DNA of 6,343 bases from JBBSGC01 sp038254525 (GTDB lineage: Bacteria; Actinomycetota; Actinomycetes; Propionibacteriales; Nocardioidaceae). The position numbers and the translations under genes are program-made. This document shows positions 1 through 6,097 of the stretch, piece by piece. How positions within the stretch are numbered: the first letter of the stretch is position 1; the number at the start of each line of letters is the position of its first letter. The DNA lies in the NCBI GenBank assembly GCA_038254525.1, contig JBBSGC010000110.1, positions 1-6,343 of the forward strand, given 5' to 3'. The notes beneath the pieces are model-generated. The model did not search any database and had not been told where the DNA came from. It saw nothing but the letters and a program-made list of their open reading frames with translations.

Positions 1-723
1 GTCGGCGTCGAAGCTGGTGACCACGCCGGCCAGCGTGAACACGACCCCGAGCAGCATCGCGAGCACGAAGGTGGCCCGGAAGCTGCTGGTGACCTGCTGG
101 GCGGTCGCCACCGGCACGACCATCAGCGCACTGACCAGCAGCAGCCCGACGGTACGCATCGACACGGTGACGGTCACCGCGGAGAGCACTGCGACCAACA
201 GGCCGTACGCCCGGACTGGGATCCCGCAGACCCGGGCGTGCTCCTCGTCCTGGCACAGCGCGAACAGCTGCGGGGACAACCCGACGGCGACCGCCACCAC
301 AACCAGGGACAGCCCGGCGACGATCCGCAGGTCAGTTGCCGACACGGTGGTGATCGCGCCGAAGAGGTAGGTGTTGAGCGTGGCTGCGGACTGCCCCGCG
401 AGCCCGGTGAGCAGCACCCCCCCGGCGATGCCACCGTAGAACAGCAGGGCCAGCGCCACGTCGCCACTGGCGCGCCCGGACGATCGCAGGAGCTCGATCG
501 CGACGGCGCCCAGCGAGGCGACGATGATCGCGGTGACGATCGGCGCCCGGCCGGTCAGCAGTCCAAGAGCGACACCGGTGAGGGCGATGTGGCCGATCCC
601 GTCCCCGAGGAGCGCCAACCTGCGCTGCACCAGGTAGGTGCCGATCGCCGGAGCTGCCAGACCGGTCAGGAAAGCGGCGACGAGGGCCCGGCGCATGAAG
701 TCGTAGTCGAGCAGCGACAGCAT
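1..723 (-). CDS. znuB: Zinc ABC transporter permease ZnuB (partial, C-terminus off the left edge)
   Basis: This is the membrane permease of a metal ABC importer of the ABC-3 (ZnuB/TroC/MntB) family, which passes Zn(II) across the cytoplasmic membrane. The frame is open for 241 codons from the ATG at 723 to the window edge. Family members are usually about 270-300 residues, so I infer that only the last few tens are missing. Hydrophobic segments lie roughly at residues 10-30, 43-58, 61-80, 88-108, 131-149, 170-188, 191-207 and 218-236. The family pattern LLGDGIGHIALTGVALG spans about 38-54, where the ATPase is expected to dock, and VGLLLVSALMVVPVATAQ spans about 191-208. The start ATG shares one base with the znuC stop (TGATG), which points to translational coupling. 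No strong ribosome site precedes it. Zinc rather than manganese is inferred from the linked binding protein, not from this gene. Confidence 0.93.
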   Translation of the reverse strand, partial: MLSLLDYDFMRRALVAAFLTGLAAPAIGTYLVQRRLALLGDGIGHIALTGVALGLLTGRAPIVTAIIVASLGAVAIELLRSSGRASGDVALALLFYGGIAGGVLLTGLAGQSAATLNTYLFGAITTVSATDLRIVAGLSLVVVAVAVGLSPQLFALCQDEEHARVCGIPVRAYGLLVAVLSAVTVTVSMRTVGLLLVSALMVVPVATAQQVTSSFRATFVLAMLLGVVFTLAGVVTSFDAD

Positions 724-1505
724 CAGCGCCACGGACCTTCCCGGGGCAGCGTCGAGATGGACGGGCGCACGTCGTCGCCGGGGTGGTGGTGTCCCACCGT
801 GGCCCGCAGCATGGCGTCGACGGCGCTGCCCTCGAAATCCGTGCGTCCGTCGCGCAGCACCACCGCCCGACTGACCAGGGGCGCCAGCGGGCCGAGCTCG
901 TGTGCGACCAGCAGGATCGTCGTGCCACGCGCCGTGAGGTCGGCGAACACCTCCGCGAGCACCTGTTGACTGGCCTGGTCGACGCCGGCCGTGGGCTCGT
1001 CGAGCACCAACAGGTCCGGCGCGCTGACCAGCGCGCGGGCGATCATCACCCGCTGCTGCTGGCCTCCGGAGAGTCGGTCGACGGAGTCGCGACTGCGGTC
1101 GCCCAGCCGCACCAGCTCCAGGGCGGCGTAGACCGACCGCCGCTGGGTGCGGCCAGGCCAGCCGATGAAGCGATGCCGAGCCAGCAGCCCGGTGCTGACG
1201 ACCTCGGACACCGTCGCCGGTACACCCGATGCGGCGGAGGACCGCTGCGGCACGTAGCCGACACGTTGCCAGTCGTGGAAGTCCGCCAGCGGACTCCCCA
1301 GCAGCTCGATCGTCCCGGACGTGACCGGCAGCAACCCCATGACCGCCCGCACCAGCGTGGACTTGCCGGAGCCGTTCGCGCCCAGCAACGCCAGCAGCTC
1401 CCCGCTGCGCACGGTCAGGTCGACACCGCGAACGACGGGTCGACCGGCCCGGGCCACGCTGAGGTCATGCGTCGCGATGGCGCGCGTCGACGGTGTCATG
1501 AGCAT
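723..1505 (-). CDS. znuC: Zinc ABC transporter ATP-binding protein ZnuC
   Basis: This cytoplasmic ATPase would power zinc import through ZnuB. Counting from the ATG at 1505 (260 aa), the ABC motifs appear in order: Walker A GANGSGKST at 42-50, Q-loop Gln87 in YVPQR, signature LSGGQ at 145-149, Walker B LLVLDEP at 165-171 and switch His202. The length is normal for the family. The tail after residue 238 is family-variable and contains HHHPGDD, which could bind metal, though this is only an inference. The start is uncertain. The ATG at 1505 overlaps znuA by 10 bp, while the ATG two codons later (1499) forms a classic ATGA overlap with the znuA stop and has a GGA six bases upstream, so 1499 may be the true start. 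The stop overlaps the znuB start. It should be co-transcribed with znuA and share its regulation. Confidence 0.95.
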   Translation of the reverse strand: MLMTPSTRAIATHDLSVARAGRPVVRGVDLTVRSGELLALLGANGSGKSTLVRAVMGLLPVTSGTIELLGSPLADFHDWQRVGYVPQRSSAASGVPATVSEVVSTGLLARHRFIGWPGRTQRRSVYAALELVRLGDRSRDSVDRLSGGQQQRVMIARALVSAPDLLVLDEPTAGVDQASQQVLAEVFADLTARGTTILLVAHELGPLAPLVSRAVVLRDGRTDFEGSAVDAMLRATVGHHHPGDDVRPSISTLPREGPWR

Positions 1506-2434
1506 CCGTTCGCTGCCCGCAGCGTCGCCAGGTTCGACCGCATCAAGGTGAGGTACGTCTGGTCCGACGTGCTGTCGCTCAGCCCCTCGATCGGATCGAG
1601 GGTGGCGACCGATACGCCTGCCTCGTCGGCGATCGACTGGGCTACCGCGGGACTTACCAGCGTCTCGGTGAAGATGGTCGTGATGCCGTCCCGGCGGACC
1701 AGGTCGGCGATGGCCGCCTGCTGGGCCGGCGCCGGCTCGCTGGTCGGGTCGAGCCCGGCGATCGGGATCTGGGTGAGGCCGTAGCGTTGCGCGAGGTAGC
1801 CGAACGCCGCGTGGCTGGTCACGATGGTCATGCGACTGCAGTGTGCGAGCCCGGCCCGGTATGCCCGGTCCAGGCCGGCGAGCTGGGCAAGCAGGTCTGT
1901 GGCGTTCGTGTGGTAGTCAGCCGCATGTGCTGGGTCCACCGAGGCCAGCCGGGCGGCGACCAGTCGGGTGACGGCCTGCATGCGTACGGGGTCCAGCCAC
2001 ACGTGCGGGTCGAGTCCGGAGGCTCCGCTCGCCGGAGCTCCCTCGACCGGCGCTCCGGTGTCCTCCAGCGGGACCGCCTCGGTCACGTCTACCCGGGCGT
2101 CGTCGCCGAGTCCGGACTGTTCGACAGCGTCGTCGACGGCCGGCTGGAAGCCGTGCTCGTAGACGACCAGCGAGGCCTCGCCCAGGTCGGCGATCTGGCG
2201 AGGCGTGAGCTCCAGGTCGTGCGGCTCCGCACCCGGCGAGGTCAGGTTCTCGACCTGGACGTCAGCTCCACCCACGCGCGTGGCAACGAACGCGAAGGGG
2301 TAGAACGACGCGATCACCGTCATCCCCGAGCTGGCGCCGGAACCGGCGCCCGAACAGGCCACCGATCCGAGCCCGACGGCGCTGAGTAGCGCCCCGAGGG
2401 CAAGGGCGGTCAGACGCGTCGGCACGGTGCGCAT
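1496..2434 (-). CDS. znuA: Zinc-binding lipoprotein ZnuA (cluster A-I solute-binding protein)
   Basis: This extracytoplasmic receptor captures zinc and delivers it to ZnuB. From the ATG at 2434 it is 312 aa. A basic N-terminus (MRTVPTR) and a hydrophobic stretch lead to Cys27, the likely lipidated residue. The lipobox is imperfect, with Ser at -3 (SVAC), and is followed by a Gly/Ser-rich linker. Metal ligands expected from the family are visible: His72 (EPHDLE), His144 (DPHVWLDP), His208 (TSHAAFGY) and Asp280 (TLDPIEG). Three His residues, rather than a Glu in third place as in Mn-type PsaA, favour zinc. The His-rich loop common in ZnuA between ligands one and two is absent; that stretch is acidic and Gly/Ala-rich. 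Cys199 and Cys311 might form a disulfide, as reported for E. coli ZnuA. An in-frame TTG at 2452 is rejected as the start because it lies inside the Zur-box candidate, while AGTAGG sits seven bases before 2434. First gene of the operon. Confidence 0.95.
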   Translation of the reverse strand: MRTVPTRLTALALGALLSAVGLGSVACSGAGSGASSGMTVIASFYPFAFVATRVGGADVQVENLTSPGAEPHDLELTPRQIADLGEASLVVYEHGFQPAVDDAVEQSGLGDDARVDVTEAVPLEDTGAPVEGAPASGASGLDPHVWLDPVRMQAVTRLVAARLASVDPAHAADYHTNATDLLAQLAGLDRAYRAGLAHCSRMTIVTSHAAFGYLAQRYGLTQIPIAGLDPTSEPAPAQQAAIADLVRRDGITTIFTETLVSPAVAQSIADEAGVSVATLDPIEGLSDSTSDQTYLTLMRSNLATLRAANGCS

Positions 2435-2441
2435 TCTGCGG

Positions 2442-2447
2442 CCTACT
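2442..2447 (-). promoter_or_regulatory. Ribosome binding site deciding the znuA start
   Basis: On the minus strand the bases read AGTAGG, a five-of-six match to the AGGAGG consensus, seven bases before the ATG at 2434. This favours 2434 over the in-frame TTG at 2452. It abuts the right arm of the proposed Zur box (one shared base), so a bound repressor would also cover the start region in DNA. Confidence 0.6.
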
Positions 2448-2461
2448 GACAATGGTTGTCA
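2447..2461. promoter_or_regulatory. Candidate Zur box between znuA and the divergent ABM gene
   Basis: The bases TGACAATGGTTGTCA form a 7-1-7 inverted repeat with six of seven arm positions paired. From memory, actinobacterial Zur boxes have the form TGANAATNATTNTCA, and this site keeps the outer TGA/TCA and the inner AAT and TT. Its centre is about 20 bp before the znuA ATG, a position suited to blocking transcription. It also lies about 44 bp upstream of the GTG of the divergent gene, so control of that gene is possible but less certain. Predicted role: Zn-loaded Zur binds and shuts off znuACB. The zur gene itself is not in the window. Confidence 0.75.
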
Positions 2462-2485
2462 ATCTCGATAAGGCCCGGGCGAGAG

Positions 2486-2491
2486 TACGCT
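2486..2491 (+). promoter_or_regulatory. Candidate -10 element for a leaderless ABM-gene transcript
   Basis: TACGCT fits the TAnnnT form of actinobacterial -10 elements and ends six bases before the GTG at 2498. That would place the transcription start on the start codon itself. No good ribosome site precedes this GTG, which agrees with a leaderless message. No convincing -35 hexamer is seen at normal spacing. The Zur-box candidate lies just upstream. Confidence 0.45.
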
Positions 2492-2497
2492 CGGTCC

Positions 2498-2782
2498 GTG
2501 CTGGTCGTGACGCGGTACCGCATTCCGCTCGGCGAGGCCGACAGCTTCGCCGCTGGTGCCGAGGCCGCTCTTGGCGCGCTGGCCGGGCGGACCGGTTTCG
2601 TCGAGGGGGTGCTGGGCCGCAACGTCGACGAGCCCGTCCTGTGGACGTTGACCACCCGTTGGCGCGACGTCGGCTCCTACCGGCGGGCCCTGTCGGCGCA
2701 CGACGTCAGGCTCACCGCCGTACCGCTGCTTTCTCGGGCGGTCGATGAACCGACCGCCTATCAGGTTGTGCTCGCTCGCTAG
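2498..2782 (+). CDS. Small antibiotic-biosynthesis-monooxygenase (ABM) fold protein
   Basis: This is a 94-aa protein of the dimeric alpha/beta-barrel (ABM) superfamily, whose members include small cofactor-free monooxygenases, haem-degrading enzymes and many proteins without known activity. The likely layout is beta-alpha-beta-beta-alpha-beta: strand 2-10 (LVVTRYRIP), helix about 15-30, strands about 34-42 (FVEGVLGRN) and 48-56 (LWTLTTRWR), helix about 57-80 and a last strand about 88-93 (YQVVLA). One His (68) lies in the second helix; I see no clear catalytic set. The start is the GTG at 2498, chosen for the -10-like element six bases before it; the GTG at 2507 is possible. A longer frame from a TTG at 2456 would begin inside the Zur-box candidate and is not used. 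It sits 49 bp before glyS on the same strand and may share its transcript. Substrate and role cannot be read from the sequence. Confidence 0.8.
   Translation: MLVVTRYRIPLGEADSFAAGAEAALGALAGRTGFVEGVLGRNVDEPVLWTLTTRWRDVGSYRRALSAHDVRLTAVPLLSRAVDEPTAYQVVLAR
2737..2758. repeat. Perfect 8-bp inverted repeat at the 3' end of the ABM gene
   Basis: GGCGGTCG and CGACCGCC flank a six-base spacer (ATGAAC), ending about two dozen bases before the ABM stop codon. In RNA this would be a stable GC-rich hairpin between the ABM and glyS coding regions. No T-run follows. Because it lies in coding sequence, it may be chance; a weak terminator or a processing site is the functional alternative. Confidence 0.35.
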
Positions 2783-2822
2783 CCTGAGCACTCGCCGAAC
2801 CGCCGCCGACAACCAGCCGGAT

Positions 2823-2826
2823 GGAG
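2823..2826 (+). promoter_or_regulatory. Ribosome binding site deciding the glyS start
   Basis: GGAG lies five bases before the ATG at 2832 and selects this start. An upstream in-frame ATG at 2745 would overlap the ABM gene and add 29 residues not typical of the family. Confidence 0.7.
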
Positions 2827-2831
2827 ATGCC

Positions 2832-4220
2832 ATGCCCGCCGATCTGATAGACACCGTGGTCAGCCTCTGCAAGCGCCGGGGCTTCGTGTTCCCCTCCGGC
2901 GACATCTACGGCGGCACCCGGTCGGCGTGGGACTACGGGCCGCTCGGCGTGGAGCTGAAGGACAACGTCAAGCGGCAGTGGTGGAAGGCCATGGTGCAGG
3001 GCCGCGACGACGTCGTCGGCCTGGACTCGTCGGTGATCCTGCCGACGCGAACCTGGGAGGTGTCGGGCCACCTCGCAGCGTTCACCGATCCCCTGACGGA
3101 GTGCCAGAGCTGCCACCGGCGGTTTCGCGGCGACCACCTCCAGGAGGCAGCGGCGGCGAAGCAGCGCATAGCGAACCCGGACGACGTCGCGCTGGCCGGC
3201 ATCGCCTGCCCCAACTGCGGAACTCGCGGCGCTTGGACCGAGCCGCGCCCGTTCAACGGGATGCTCAAGACTCATCTCGGTGTCGTCGAGGACGAGTCCG
3301 GCCTGCACTACCTGCGGCCGGAGACCGCCCAAGGCATCTTCCTCAACTTCATGAATGTGATGACGTCAGCCCGCAAGAAGCCACCGTTCGGCATCGCCCA
3401 GACCGGCAAGGCGTTCCGCAACGAGATCACGCCGGGAAACTTCATCTTCCGCACCCGTGAGTTCGAGATGATGGAGATGGAGTTTTTCGTCGAGCCCGGC
3501 ACCGACGAGGAATGGCACCAGCGCTGGATCGACCTGCGCACGGACTGGTATGTCGGCCTGGGCATCGACCGCGACAACCTGCGCCACCTCGAGCACCCGA
3601 AGCAGAAGCTGTCCCACTACTCGAAGCGCACCGTCGACATCGAGTACCGCTTCCGCTTCGCCGGTTCGGAGTGGGGGGAGCTCGAAGGCATCGCCAACCG
3701 CACCGACTTCGACCTCAAGGCCCACAGCGCGGCGTCGGGCCAGGACCTGTCCTACTTCGACCAGCGGAGAGAGGAGCGCTGGGTCCCGTACGTGATCGAG
3801 CCGGCCGCTGGCCTCACCCGCTCGATGATGGCGTTCCTCATCGAGGCCTACACCGAGGACGAGGCCCCCAACGCCAAAGGCGGTGTCGACAAGCGCACCG
3901 TGCTGCGGCTCGACCCGAGGCTGGCGCCGGTCAAGGTCGCGGTGCTCCCGCTGTCGCGCAACGCCGACCTCTCCCCGAAGGCTCGCGATCTCGGTGGGGA
4001 GCTGCGCCGCTCGTGGAACGTCGACATCGACGACGCGGGTGCGATCGGGCGCCGCTACCGCCGGCAGGACGAGGTGGGCACGCCCTACTGCGTGACCGTC
4101 GACTTCGACACCCTGGACGACGCTGCGGTCACGGTGCGCGAGCGGGACACGATGCGGCAGGAACGGGTGGGGCTGGACTCCGTCCCGGGCTACCTCGCGG
4201 CGCGTCTCGCCGGCTGCTGA
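2832..4220 (+). CDS. glyS: Glycyl-tRNA synthetase, dimeric (alpha2) class II type
   Basis: This enzyme charges tRNA-Gly with glycine using ATP in the cytoplasm and is essential for translation. The 462-aa length is usual for the alpha2-type bacterial enzyme. The N-terminal part has the family block FPSGDIYGGTRSAWDYGPLG (20-39). A four-Cys pair follows, Cys91-x2-Cys94 and Cys126-x2-Cys129, likely a zinc site. Class II motif 2 appears as FRNE at 195-198, followed by the family pattern RTREFEMMEMEFF. Motif 3 is GLTRSMMAF (327-335). The anticodon-binding domain begins near residue 365 (LAPVKVAVLPL) and runs to the end, including the conserved stretch IGRRYRRQDEVGTPYC (405-420). The gene is intact. 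It lies 49 bp after the ABM gene. Its own promoter is unclear: TAGCCT at 2780-2785 resembles a -10 element, without a good -35. Confidence 0.98.
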   Translation: MPADLIDTVVSLCKRRGFVFPSGDIYGGTRSAWDYGPLGVELKDNVKRQWWKAMVQGRDDVVGLDSSVILPTRTWEVSGHLAAFTDPLTECQSCHRRFRGDHLQEAAAAKQRIANPDDVALAGIACPNCGTRGAWTEPRPFNGMLKTHLGVVEDESGLHYLRPETAQGIFLNFMNVMTSARKKPPFGIAQTGKAFRNEITPGNFIFRTREFEMMEMEFFVEPGTDEEWHQRWIDLRTDWYVGLGIDRDNLRHLEHPKQKLSHYSKRTVDIEYRFRFAGSEWGELEGIANRTDFDLKAHSAASGQDLSYFDQRREERWVPYVIEPAAGLTRSMMAFLIEAYTEDEAPNAKGGVDKRTVLRLDPRLAPVKVAVLPLSRNADLSPKARDLGGELRRSWNVDIDDAGAIGRRYRRQDEVGTPYCVTVDFDTLDDAAVTVRERDTMRQERVGLDSVPGYLAARLAGC

Positions 4221-4224
4221 CATC

Positions 4225-4245
4225 CGTCACGAATCGGTCGTGACG
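4225..4245. promoter_or_regulatory. Perfect 8-bp palindrome before the two-component operon (operator or glyS terminator)
   Basis: The arms CGTCACGA and TCGTGACG flank five bases (ATCGG). The centre is about 54 bp upstream of the proposed leaderless start of the kinase gene, a normal place for an activator site. NarL/LuxR-type regulators usually bind inverted repeats, so autoregulation by the adjacent response regulator is a fair guess. It also begins five bases after the glyS stop codon, so it could instead be a terminator hairpin; there is no T-run, though actinobacterial terminators often lack one. The sequence alone does not separate the two roles. Confidence 0.5.
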
Positions 4246-4276
4246 CGCACCGCGGGCTCGGGCCGGCGCCCGGCGC

Positions 4277-4282
4277 TAGCGT
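4277..4282 (+). promoter_or_regulatory. Candidate -10 element for a leaderless kinase-regulator transcript
   Basis: TAGCGT matches TAnnnT and ends six bases before the ATG at 4289, the spacing expected if transcription starts at the A of the ATG. There is no clear ribosome site in front of that ATG. The -35 region is GC-rich with no TTGACA-like hexamer, and a short GC hairpin (CGGGC/GCCCG, 4259-4272) lies in the spacer. A weak -35 would suit an activator-dependent promoter. Confidence 0.55.
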
Positions 4283-4288
4283 GAACGC

Positions 4289-5452
4289 ATGACTCGCCCG
4301 GCGCCCGCGGCCACGGTCTCCGACTGGCGCGTGCGCGGCCGCTGGGGGTGGCTCTTCGGCGGGATCTGGCTGATCTATCTGGGCGAGACCTTCGCCGCGC
4401 TGCGATCCGCGTCCAACGGGCCGGTCCGCGTGCTCGGGTTCGCCGCCCTGGCCGGGTTCGTCGTGGCCTACCTGTCGATCATGGGCGAGGTCCGCAGCGC
4501 GCGGTTCAACGACGTGGCGCAGTCGCCGGCCCGGCGCTGGGGGCAGCTCAGCGGACTGCTGCTGCTGGTGGGCTGCATGGTCCCGGGGGCCGGCGAGCAT
4601 GCGCTGACCGCGCTCGTGTTCGTGGTCGCGACGGCGATGATGAGCCTCCAGCTCCGTTCGGCATGGCTGCTGACCGTGGCGATCTTCGTGAGCGGGCAGG
4701 TCGCGCTGGCGTGGGTGCCCGGCTGGCAATGGGATCCCGGTTATGGCCTAGCGGTGCTGCTGGCCGCCGTCGCGGTCTGGGGGATGCGCATGGTGATGGA
4801 GCGCAACCGGCAGCTGGTCGCCGTGCAGCACGAGCTGGCGCACGCGGCCGTCGAGTCGGAGCGTTCGCGGATCGCGACGGACCTGCATGACATCCTCGGT
4901 CACTCGCTGACCGTCATCACGGTCAAGGCAGAGCTGGCCGGACGACTGCTCGATGTCGACGTCGACGCCGCGCGCAAGGAGATCCATGAACTGGAGAACC
5001 TCTCGCGCGACGCGCTGGCCGACGTCCGGGCCACTGCCATGGGCCTGCGTGGCGTGTCGCTGTCCGGTGAGATCGTGGCTGCTCGCTCCGCGCTGGAGTC
5101 CGCCGGCATCACAGCCGAGCTGCCGGCCGTCGCCGACGAGGTGCCGAGCAGGTGGCGGGAGCTGTTCGCCTGGACCCTGCGCGAGGCGGTCACCAACCTG
5201 ATCCGCCACAGCGGCGCAGCCTCCTGCAGCGTCCGGCTCACCCCGCGCAGCCTGGAGATCCTCGACGACGGTCACGGTTGTCCGGTCGCGATGGCCGCAC
5301 GGGGGCGTGATGATGACCAGCTGCCGGCCTCATCGGTCGGCCAAGGGCTGGTCGGCCTGCGGCAGCGGGCGGAGGCGCTCGGCGCGAAGCTCGAGGCTAT
5401 GGACCGGGTCGACCGACCGGGCTTTCGGGTGCGGGTCGAGGTTCCGGCGTGA
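4289..5452 (+). CDS. Membrane sensor histidine kinase, DesK/NarL-partner (HisKA_3) type
   Basis: This 387-aa sensor would autophosphorylate on His and pass phosphate to the regulator encoded next. The N-terminal part has about six hydrophobic segments (roughly 19-38, 48-66, 86-101, 105-120, 125-143, 151-170) with short loops and no extracellular sensor domain. That resembles DesK-like kinases, which sense the membrane or a partner within it. A helical linker (about 171-192) leads to the dimerisation/phosphoacceptor domain with His200 in DLHDILGHSLT. The ATPase domain has an N-box REAVTNLIRHSGA (298-310), a G1 box ILDDGHG (324-330) and a G2 region GQGLVGLRQRAEALG (351-365). The domain looks complete. 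Its stop overlaps the regulator start by 4 bp (GTGA). The gene starts without a ribosome site, behind a leaderless-type promoter. The signal is unknown, and the likeness to DesK is in architecture, not proof of a thermosensor. Confidence 0.93.
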   Translation: MTRPAPAATVSDWRVRGRWGWLFGGIWLIYLGETFAALRSASNGPVRVLGFAALAGFVVAYLSIMGEVRSARFNDVAQSPARRWGQLSGLLLLVGCMVPGAGEHALTALVFVVATAMMSLQLRSAWLLTVAIFVSGQVALAWVPGWQWDPGYGLAVLLAAVAVWGMRMVMERNRQLVAVQHELAHAAVESERSRIATDLHDILGHSLTVITVKAELAGRLLDVDVDAARKEIHELENLSRDALADVRATAMGLRGVSLSGEIVAARSALESAGITAELPAVADEVPSRWRELFAWTLREAVTNLIRHSGAASCSVRLTPRSLEILDDGHGCPVAMAARGRDDDQLPASSVGQGLVGLRQRAEALGAKLEAMDRVDRPGFRVRVEVPA

Positions 5453-6090
5453 GCGCCGACCTGGCACCCCGCGCCGCGCCCATTCGACTGCTACTGGCCG
5501 ACGACCAGGCGTTGGTCCGTGGAGCGCTCGCTGCGCTGCTGGCCCTTGAACCGGACTTGGCTGTGGTGGCCGAGGTGGGTCGTGGCGACGAGGTGGTCGC
5601 GGCGGCGCGAGCCCACGCGGTCGACGTCGCGCTGCTCGACGTGCAGATGCCCGGCCTGGATGGCGTGGCGGCCGCGCGCGCACTGCGTACGGCCGTGCCG
5701 GGATGCCGGGTGTTGATGGTCACGACGTTCGGCCGGCCCGGCTACCTCAAGCAGGCGATGGCCGCCGGAGCCAGCGGCTTCGTCGTCAAGGACACCCCGG
5801 CGCGGCTGCTCGCCGACGCGGTGCGCCGGGTGCACCGCGGGTTGCGGGTGGTCGACCCCACGCTGGCCGCCGACTCACTGGCCTTCGGCGACTCGCCGTT
5901 CACGGACCGGGAGGCCGACGTGTTGCGAGCCGCTGCTGACGGGGCGACCGTGGCCGACATCGCCGGCCGCTTGCACCTCTCGGAGGGCACCGTTCGCAAC
6001 CACCTGTCGAGCGTCATCGGCAAGACCGGTGCCCGCACCCGTGCCGAGGCGGTCCGGCTCGCGGTCGAGCACGGCTGGCTGATCGGCTGA
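5449..6090 (+). CDS. NarL/LuxR-family response regulator (DesR-like)
   Basis: This 213-aa DNA-binding regulator is the partner of the overlapping kinase. The receiver domain spans about 11-125: acidic pocket Asp18-Asp19, phosphoacceptor Asp64 (LLDVQMPGLDG), switch Thr92/Thr93 (MVTTFGRPGYL) and Lys114 (VVKD). The stretch from MVTTFGRPGYL to GASGFVVKD resembles DesR-type regulators. A LuxR-type helix-turn-helix covers about 149-210, with the recognition region SEGTVRNHLSSVIGKTGARTRAEAV (178-202, quoted in part by position). The start is a GTG overlapping the kinase stop, with GAGG seven bases upstream inside the kinase gene, so translation of the pair is coupled. Targets are not visible in the window, apart from the palindrome at 4225-4245, which may be its own operator. 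The gene converges with the alkyltransferase, leaving seven bases between the two stops. Confidence 0.95.
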   Translation: MSADLAPRAAPIRLLLADDQALVRGALAALLALEPDLAVVAEVGRGDEVVAAARAHAVDVALLDVQMPGLDGVAAARALRTAVPGCRVLMVTTFGRPGYLKQAMAAGASGFVVKDTPARLLADAVRRVHRGLRVVDPTLAADSLAFGDSPFTDREADVLRAAADGATVADIAGRLHLSEGTVRNHLSSVIGKTGARTRAEAVRLAVEHGWLIG

Positions 6091-6097
6091 CGGTGGA

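Noticed and set aside
332..928. 198-codon minus-strand frame across the znuB-znuC junction
   Set aside because: It is out of frame with both ABC genes, whose motifs continue unbroken on either side.
783..1784. 333-codon open frame on the plus strand opposite znuC and znuA
   Set aside because: It spans two well-supported genes on the other strand, and its protein is His/Arg/Gln-rich low-complexity sequence. It is a GC-bias shadow.
2435..2452. Longer znuA with a TTG start at 2452
   Set aside because: The TTG lies inside the Zur-box candidate and lacks a ribosome site, while AGTAGG precedes the ATG at 2434 at good spacing.
2745..2831. Longer glyS starting at the ATG at 2745
   Set aside because: It would overlap the ABM gene and add a tail unlike the family; GGAG before 2832 sets the start.
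3361..3368. TGACGTCA palindrome inside glyS
   Set aside because: It is an eight-base palindrome within conserved codons, with no bacterial regulatory meaning evident; probably chance.
3366..4223. 285-codon open frame on the minus strand opposite glyS
   Set aside because: It mirrors the codon pattern of glyS, as expected in high-GC DNA, and its translation is Arg/Val/Glu-rich with no recognisable domain. glyS is certain.
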